Source: Cutaneotrichosporon cavernicola
Lineage: Eukaryota > Basidiomycota > Tremellomycetes > Trichosporonales > Trichosporonaceae
NCBI RefSeq assembly: GCF_030864355.1
Contig: NC_083393.1
Coordinates: forward strand, 310,001 to 374,000
Length of the DNA stretch: 64,000 nucleotides
Direction of reading: 5' to 3'
The translations under genes were made by a program, and so were the position numbers. Every line of letters starts with the position of its first letter. Positions within the stretch are counted from its first letter, which is position 1. Below are positions 56,955-64,000 of the stretch, piece after piece. Below the pieces are notes generated by a model. The model made no database searches. It saw only the letters and a list, made by a program, of their open reading frames with translations, and was not told where the DNA came from.

Positions 56955-59900
56955 ATGGGAATGTTTAAACGCAAGTCCAGCCAGCAATCTGCTGTTGTGT
57001 CTCCCTTACCAGTTCCCCCAGCATCCGGTAGAGCTTCCGTCTCGTCCATGGCCTCAACCCAGTTGATGCACGACAGAGGCGTCGTCCCTGTCGAACGCGT
57101 CCAGTCTAGACAATCCCGCATGTCTATCGCCACGATGGAATCGCACGCAACAGTTACAGACGCCGGAAAGCGCCGGTCGGGAGGCTTCCTCGGTTTCGGT
57201 AGAAAGAAGGACAAGCCCAAGATCGAAGAGGAAGACGAGGTAAGTGGCGTCGTTGGCGTTCGCGTAGCCCACGTTTCGAGGTGTTGAAGGCAGCAGGGCT
57301 GCTGGGTGCTTAAACGGAGTAGAGTGGACTGGAATCACTGTGCACCGCGCACATCATTCGGTCACTCGGACCTCCTCGCGCACCTTTTTGCTCTTTCTGA
57401 CAACGGGCGCGGGGCGCGAGGCGCGAGCGGCAAGGCATCATCGGGCATCCGAGAATTGAGAGCCTTTGGCGGCATGCTCCATTACTTGATTAGAGAATGA
57501 GAGGCATCTGCTCATCTTCCTTTCCACATCCTACCTATCCAATTCAACAAACAATCCACTCTCACTCCCCATCTCCACCTCACTCTCTCCTTTTTTCTTG
57601 TGCAAACGCTTCACCCGCATGTTCAGGGCTAACCTAAATAAGAAAGCCCAGCGCCAGTCGTTCACCGTCTCTGGCCGCCCGTCTGGCGGCCCGCCGCCTG
57701 ACCTCTCGCGTCCCATGTCCCAGCCGCCTGGAGCGTTAGTCCATCAGAACGGCAGAGTCGTCCAGCAACAACAACAACAGCAGCAGCAGCAGCAGCAGCG
57801 CAGCGACTTTGGCCCTGCACCACCACCCGGGCATGCGCGCGCGCAGAGCCTCGGTGCGAACCAGGTGCTTGCAGGCCCGCCTGCAGCTCCTCGAGCGGTG
57901 GGACCCGAACCACCTCGCAATACGCCGCCCGAGTCGCCTGCATCCTTTGCATCCAGCCCCAACATTGACGGCAAGGACCCAAGCTTCCGCCAGTCATTCG
58001 GGCCTGTCGTCGAGCTCATCTCGTACCAGCCGCAGAAGACGTATGTTTCGAGCCCTCCAGAACTCGAGATGATCTTTGCGCGCACGAGCGCCGGCCAGCA
58101 GCCGAGGCAAGGCGCGCCTGGCAGCCCCACCAACGACTGGGACGCCGTCTGGCTTCAGCTCGCCGGCACCTCACTCTCGATGTGGTCAATGAAGGAGACG
58201 CGCGCAGCTGCGGCTGCAGGCACCAAGGTCCCCCCCACGTACTTCAACATCACTGAGTCGACGCTCGAGCTTCTCAGCCCCCTCCCTCCTCCCCCGCATC
58301 GACCCGGCTCGCATACGCACAAGCACGTCTTCTCGCTCAACACGGCCGGCTCGAACCGCTTGCTCTTCTCATGCCCCACCGACAAAGACCTCGTTCGCTG
58401 GACCACCAGTCTGCGCCTCGCAGCGTGGGAGCGTTCACGCCTCGAGGAGATCTACACTGGTCACCTCATCCAGGCGGGCCGTCGCGAACCGCCACCACCT
58501 CTCCAGGCAGGTCACTTGGAGGGCTGGGTCCGCGTGCGCGTCATGGGCGGCATTGAGTGGCACCGTCTGTGGCTGGTCTTGTCCGATCCCGTGGCGACAA
58601 GCTCCGAGACGACTGGCACACAGGGCAAGCGCCGTTCAACGTTCTTTGGCCTCGGTCACGAGAAGAACGAGCCAATCCAGGAGCCCAACACGGGCGTCAC
58701 CATGGCGTCGTTCTACAACGAGCCCCGTACGTCCAAAAATCGCACATCGTCTTTTCCTGTCCTCACCGTCACCAACGTCACACAGACGTACGCCATGTTC
58801 CCCGAGCGTCTCGAAGTCATCTCCCAGTCCAACCTCATGAAGGTTGTTGGCCGCGTAAGCGGCGAACTGGTCACCATTGAGGGTGGCCTGCGCGAGTCTG
58901 GCTGGGCCATGATCATGCCCGAGGCGCCTGGTGGCGACAACTCAACTGCAGCAAACAAGGGGTCGCCGCTAGGTATCATGATGCGCTGGGTTACCGCGTT
59001 CCACGACGCATTCAAGCTCTACGGCCGCCCGCAAAGGTACTCGTGGAACGAGAACGACCCCAGGAGTCTGTTCTTCGGCTATCCGCGTGGCGAGTTCCGC
59101 GCCGACCTCTTCCTCAGCATGGACGAGGCCATGCGCGCCAACCAGCGCCTCAACACGCCGGCCATTCGTGCCCAGTTTATCAGTATCCTCCAGCGCAGGA
59201 TGAGCTTGCACCCTGGAGTTGAGCAGGGCAGCGCTGCGCAGATTGAGGACGAGGACCCCAAGATTGCGCAGGAGCGTGCCTACATGCGCCAGGCCCAGCA
59301 GGAGTCGGCTGCCACACACCAGGCCCAGCAGCAGCTGCAGCAGCTGCAGCAGCAGCAGCAAGACGAGTCTGAGCAGTCCTTCACCCTGCCGCCGCTTCAG
59401 TTCAGCGACGAGAACGACCGGGACTCTTGTCCAGGGACCACAGCTGCCGTGGCTGGAGCTGTTGCCGCTGGGACGCTGGCTGCCGCAGGCGCTGCCGCCA
59501 TGTTTCACGACGACCCGCGCGCACTCACCCCGATCACAGAGTCGGACGCGTCGCGTCACAACTCGGCCCGCCGCCCGACGGAGGGGACTGCCACTGAGGT
59601 TGGCACTGCACTGGGGTCTCCTACACCCGCATCCCGGACGACTCCTGCCAACAGCACGGCACCCCACGCGTACCAGCCTGATGTGCCTCCTGGTCAGCAA
59701 GGATGGGCCCAGAACCAGTCGCGCGCTCCTGTTCAGAAGGGCGACGTTGTTACTGGTGGCGCCGCTATTGGCACTGTAGCCGCTAATCCCACTGCCCCGT
59801 CTGTTCGGCCTGTCTCCATGGCAACCTTCGGCAACCGCACGTCGAGTGACGAAATTCCATCCACTGCGGCCACGACGCCAGCCGTCACGTCGCCGAGCCG

Positions 59901-62900
59901 TGACGCCAGCACGCGCCAAGGAACCCTTCGCTCTGAGGACTCGCAGCCCACTGCTTGGTCGCAGTCCTCCGGTGTCACCCCACGGGCCACGAGCCCAAAC
60001 GCGGTCAACGCGTCGTACAACTCGTCGTTCGTGAACGCCGCACCCTCGTCGCCGCCTGCGAACAGCGTGCCAAACGGGATGACCACGCCGGTGCAACGGG
60101 ACAGCCCCGCGCCGCCTCCCATCGCCAAGAGCCCCGGCATGATGCTAAACGCTGCTGTCAGCGGCAAGCCGGAGGCCGTCAAGCCCACCCCTTCGCAGTT
60201 TGCTCAGCAACCGCCGCAGAATGCTCAGTTGTTTGGCTCTGGTCCACAGGCAAACCAGCCCCAGTTCGTCAACCAGCCCTCGTCGCCGCCCGTCGCTGCC
60301 CATCCTCCTCCTGCAGCAGCGACGTCGCAGTCGAGCCACAGCCACTCCAAGTCGAGCCACGCCACGATCCCTGCCGTTGCTGCGGGCGCCGCTGCTGCCG
60401 GTGCAGCCGCCCTTGGTGCCCAGACCTTTGCGAGCCAGAGCCCACCGCGTCACAGCCCACCATCGGATGGCACCCTCCACCAGCCCAAGCCGTCGCGCTC
60501 GCAGCGGATGTCCATGACTGAGGTGCCGGGCTTGCGAGAGGAGCCTGCGGCAATGTACCTCATGAACATGGTCGAGGAGCCTGCTCTCCCCGCAGGTCTT
60601 CAGGGCAACAAGGTCGCCCCCGCCCAAGGCCCCACCGCCCAAGGCCCCACCGCCCAAGGCCCCATCACCGCCGCTGTCGTGGCACCCGCCGTCGCAAATG
60701 CTCCTCCTCACAACATGTCGCCTGTCAGACAGGCTCCTGCGCCCGCTCAAGCGCCGGCCTCGCCTAGGGGGGTAGTACCTCCCCCGGCTGCTGCACCTGC
60801 CGAGCCAGCGACGGTATCAACCCCTGCGGCCGCTCCGCACATGTCTCCACCTCCCAACTTCTCGAACCCCCCTGCACCTGCCAACGGGCCGATGGCAAAC
60901 TCTTTGCTTGCGAGCCCGCCGCCGCCGCCGCCGAAGGCTTCCCCGCCAGCCAACACATCTGCCAACTTCGCGTCGACCGCGGTTTATGTGGCAGGTGCCG
61001 GTGCCGATGCTGTCGCGCTTGGTGCCGCTGCCGCTCACCACTTGCGGTCCCCTCCCGCCAGGGAGCCGTCGCCCCCGCTTTCCCCTATTTCAGTTGGCTC
61101 GGACAAGCCGTCGCGCCCTGCTGTTGTGACAGCGTTAGACCCGCAGCAGTACCACAGCCGCACAGGTGTTCAACGTAAGCCATCTGGCGCGCGTGCACAG
61201 CAGCAGCCTCTGAGTGCGGTGCGAAGCGGTAGTGGAGGGTCTGGCGAAATCGTCAATGCGATTCAGGGGCGGGTGGATGGTGGTCAGGTTGCACACAACG
61301 CCACCTCGCCAGGCACGGCTGACGACCACCCGATCGACAACCGGGTCTTGCCTTCTCCTCCTGCCATCACCTCTACCACTTCGCCAACTACTCGTGCTCT
61401 CAACAACGTCAACGCGTCCTCCAAGATGCACGACTTTGCTCCAGACACGGCCGCCTTCCTCGCCTACGCAGACGAGTCGCCCGTGCTACCTGCGCAAGGC
61501 CGTCCCCAGCTCCCTTCACCGCCTCAGCCCGCTCAGGAAGCCCGGTCGTCGTTCGCACCGTCCAAGCAGGCGACCGAGCGTCGTGCTAAGGCCGAGGCCG
61601 CAGCTGCCGAGCACCAGCGTGCGTTGAACGTCCCCGGCGCTGGCAGACAGAAGGCTGCCCAGAAGCCTGACAACTGGGACGGTAGTGACACGGACGAGAG
61701 TGAGGACGATGAGGACGCAGCGGTCCCTGCACAGGAGCGACGCGGATCGCGTGCCTTGCCATCGCTCCCTCAGCCCCCAACGATCCAGCAGCCGGCGTAT
61801 CAGCCCCAGCAGCCGCAACAGTTCAAGCAGCAGCCACAGCTCAACCAGCAGCAGTTCAACCAACAGCAGTTCCACCAGCAGCAGCAGTTCTATGGCGGGC
61901 CTGGCGGACCAGCCAACGGCGACCGCTTTGAGCCTCCCAACATGAACAACCTCTCGATCAATGACCCTCGCTATGACCGTCCCCGCTCCCGCTCCCCGCC
62001 TGCTCCCCATCGCCACCTTCCTCCGCAGCCGCCGCAGCTTCCGCAGGAGATTGAGATGCCGCGCCAGCAGCAGCAGCGTGCTGCTCCCTTGCCCCAGCCA
62101 CCTGTGGCCAAGACCAACGTGTGGAATGCCAACTTTGAGGTCGAGCACGGTATGGACCGCAAGGGCACGTTCGTCGAGCTCGAGGAGCCTCAGGTCGCTC
62201 TCACAAAGGCGTTCACACCGGGCGGTCTCATCCAAGCGGGCATGCAGGACAAGCGCGACCGCTCCGCCAAGCGCCAGGAGGAGGTCGCGCGTGAGACTGG
62301 ATCGGCACTTGTCAACGTGCCGGAGCCTCCTCCCCCTCCTCAAACGGGTCTCGTCGGCGCTGTGGCCGCTCACGAGCGTGACCGCAAGAACGCCGGTGGC
62401 ATTGGCGCCACGCTCACGGACCGCGATCGTGAGCGACGCCTCGCTGAGGAGCGCCAGCGTAAGATCGACGAGCTGCAGCGCCAGCAGATGGAGCACATGC
62501 AGCACCAGTACACTGGCGGTGCCATGTTCCAGGGCCAGTTCCCTGGGTACGGCTACGGTATGCCACCCATGGGCTACAACGTGAGTTCAGTCAAGTATGA
62601 GAAGCTAATAGCAGCCGTACGGCATGCCAATGAACCCAGCAGCGCAGCAGCAAGCGATGATGGCCGCGCAGATGGCGTACCAGCAGACGATGATGGCCAT
62701 GTCGCAAGCGGGCTCGCAAGCTGGTGACGCCCCGGACGGTCGTATGTCGCCGCAGAGCCAGATTCGCATGTCGCCCCCGCCATTCCAGATGGGCCAGATG
62801 GGCCAGATGCCCGGCATGGGCTTCCCTGGCTATGGCATGCCACCGACCCAGAGCATGTATGGTGGCTTCCCTGGCTACGGCATGCCGGGCATGGGCTCGC

Positions 62901-63025
62901 CCTCGGCGTGGGGCGGCTCGCCGGCTCACTACCCACAGGGTCTTGCACCCGGAAACGGTGGCCACAGCCCCGTCGGCGGCTCGTACCCGAGCTCTGAGCG
63001 GGGTGAGGAACGCCAGGCCCGCTAG
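56955..63025 (+). CDS. Caf120/Skg3-like PH-domain protein (very large, mostly disordered)
   Basis: Fungal PH-domain protein resembling Caf120/Skg3 (Caf120 associates with CCR4-NOT; Skg3 is at the bud neck/cortex). Exons are 56955-57239, 57643-62580 and 62615-63025 (1877 aa; introns 403 and 34 nt). The N-terminus MGMFKRKSSQQ..., with GGFLGFGRKKDKPKIEEEDE, is basic then acidic. A Gln run lies at about 136-147. Residues of about 215-580 hold the family body: VVELISYQPQKTYVSSPPELEMIF, WDAVWLQLAGTSLSMWS, HKHVFSLNTAGSNRLLFSC, LVRWTTSLRLAAWERSRLEEIYTGHL and GWVRVRVMGGIEWHRLWLVLSDP. From about 650 on it is Pro/Ala/Gln-rich and likely disordered. The end has Phe-Pro-Gly-Tyr-Gly-Met-Pro repeats. The acceptor AATAAG at 57642 (10 nt after CTAAC) keeps frame, where the earlier CAG would not. 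Confidence 0.8.
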
Positions 63026-63516
63026 TTCGGTGCCAGCACTTTGATACCCAATGTTTAATCTCCACACTCGTTCTGGGAGCTACGACTTGGACCCAGCAAA
63101 GCCATCGCGCATCAAGCGACGGTATGGACAGTTTTAGTTGTTATCTATTCAGCTGGTAAGAGTCTCTTGTCATGGATTCGTGATAGATGCTTGTTGTTGG
63201 TGCTGCGGCTTGTGTTGGGGTCATGGCTGCTTGGTGACAATCAACCTGGGCGGAGTCTCGCCTCATGTCCGCCTGTAGCATTTTTTGCTCCCGGTTGCTC
63301 ATTGCTTAGCTGAAACTGCTTTGGTCAGTCAGATATACCCCAGCGCCCAAGCTGCGCACTACATAGACTGCAGCAGCAGGTCTTTGTGTTCATTCCGGCG
63401 CACCTGCTCCCGAACACAACAAATGGTCATGCAGGTGGTGATCGCATATCACGATCTGGTACATAAACCCCTGGGGTGGCCTCTACATCCGTCCGTCCGC
63501 AACCGCAGCGATGCGC
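63026..63516. other. Convergent 3' region
   Basis: 491 bp between the stop codons of the Caf120/Skg3-like gene and RPL27. No gene, RNA or repeat is seen. Confidence 0.5.
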
Positions 63517-64000
63517 TTAGAAGCGGAGCTTGGAGAAGAACCAGCGGTTGTTGCCCTTGGCGTAACGCTCCTCAAAGGCCTTCTTGATGGCCTTCTTCGA
63601 GTCCTCACGCTGGGTCGGCTCCTTGAAGGTGTCCGAGGTGACGGCACCCTTAAGGTTCTCGAGCTCGAGCACGTAACGGGTGGGGAGAAGGTGGGCGTAG
63701 TTGACGACCTTGATGAAAGGCTTGACCTTGGAACGCTTGGCAACCTTCTTCTTGCCCATCGACTTGGTCACCTTGAGCGGGTAGCTGGGCATTAGCTGTG
63801 CACTGGCTACTCAAAACGGCATAATGGTTCGCTGGCCGCATCCTTTCAAAGGTCACTCCCAGCTCGCCACGGCTGATTCTCGTCCGGACTCACCGCTCAA
63901 TGCCGGCAACAATGGCGTGGGGGTACGGGCGCTCCTTGGTGCCCTCGTCGCGCTGCTGGATAACAACGACCTTCTTGCCGGCCTGGCGACCCGAGAGGAC
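63517..64000 (-). CDS. RPL27: 60S ribosomal protein L27 (eL27), 5' end outside window
   Basis: Large-subunit ribosomal protein. Two exons are visible leftward: from the window edge to 63894 ([33 protein letters not shown]) and 63784-63517 ([25 protein letters not shown] to the end). The 109-nt intron splits the Arg codon before Tyr. The C-terminal [22 protein letters not shown] is the invariant end of eL27 (usually ...KWFFQKLRF). About 125 codons of the usual 136 are present; the first about 11 residues and start codon lie beyond base 64000. Confidence 0.95.

Noticed and set aside
58969..60096. 375-codon minus-strand frame, and a similar one at 61516-62505
   Set aside because: Both lie inside the large Caf120/Skg3-like exon and are Arg/Gly/Leu-rich reverse-strand shadows without an independent promoter or motif.
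1..64000. CRISPR arrays, prophage, transposons, secondary-metabolite clusters
   Set aside because: I looked for spaced identical repeats, transposase, reverse-transcriptase or integrase motifs and for grouped biosynthetic genes; none is present. The repeats are short simple arrays, and the genes are unrelated housekeeping loci.

Overview
The window looks like nuclear chromosomal DNA of a basidiomycete yeast, most likely a tremellomycete (Trichosporonales or Cryptococcus relatives). This rests on the high-GC coding bias, on very intron-rich genes whose introns are mostly 30-60 nt with GTGAGT/GTAAGT donors and CTRAC branch sites close to the AG, on CT-rich leaders, and on the gene content: a FRAY-type kinase, a macrofage-activating-glycoprotein family secreted protein, and a fungal Pbs2 with its typical kinase core. 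I see no virus, transposon, CRISPR array or bacterial-type operon. Exon coordinates were worked out by hand from splice signals, reading phase and remembered family sequence. In nearly every gene the spliced length is an exact multiple of three.

Layout. 1-3.2 kb: 3'-truncated SOF1 (ribosome biogenesis) and an unrecognised acidic/basic low-complexity protein, both on minus. 6.1-6.8 kb: an unrecognised 216-aa protein behind an ATG-free CT-rich leader. 9.2-11.7 kb: FRAY/OSR1-like kinase. 12-17 kb: MON2 (minus). 17.2-18.8 kb: two tandem cytosine deaminase paralogs (plus). 19-21.7 kb: SSL2/XPB helicase (minus), divergent from PET100 (plus). 23-24.7 kb: eIF4A (minus). 25.3-27 kb: RRN11-like Pol I factor. 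27.8-28.4 kb: RPL35. 29.2-30.7 kb: RAD23. 31.1-34.1 kb: MSH2. 35.8-36.9 kb: secreted GPI-type glycoprotein. 37.2 kb: intron-containing tRNA-Asn. 38-39.1 kb: nitronate monooxygenase-like. 39.7-41.5 kb: 3-phosphoglycerate dehydrogenase. 42.8-44.9 kb: PBS2 MAPKK. 45-49.5 kb: gene-poor, repeat-rich. 49.5-50.6 kb: CYS3/Zip1-type bZIP factor with upstream ORFs. 52.3-53.1 kb: unrecognised protein. 53.2-53.9 kb: LSM3 (minus), divergent from ERG27 (plus, 54.4-55.9 kb). 57-63 kb: a large CAF120/SKG3 PH-domain protein. 63.5 kb to the edge: RPL27 (minus, 5' end outside).

The genes are mostly independent housekeeping functions. Three of them touch DNA repair (SSL2, RAD23, MSH2): XPB opens DNA in nucleotide excision repair, RAD23 supports lesion recognition in the same pathway, and MSH2 is mismatch repair. 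The loci are interleaved with translation and transcription genes and do not form a cluster. The most distinctive features are the very short introns and tiny first exons, the tandem deaminases, a GC-AG intron in RAD23, possible uORF control of the bZIP gene, and a possible non-AUG N-terminal extension at 5.6-6.1 kb. I did not find a convincing new multi-gene system.
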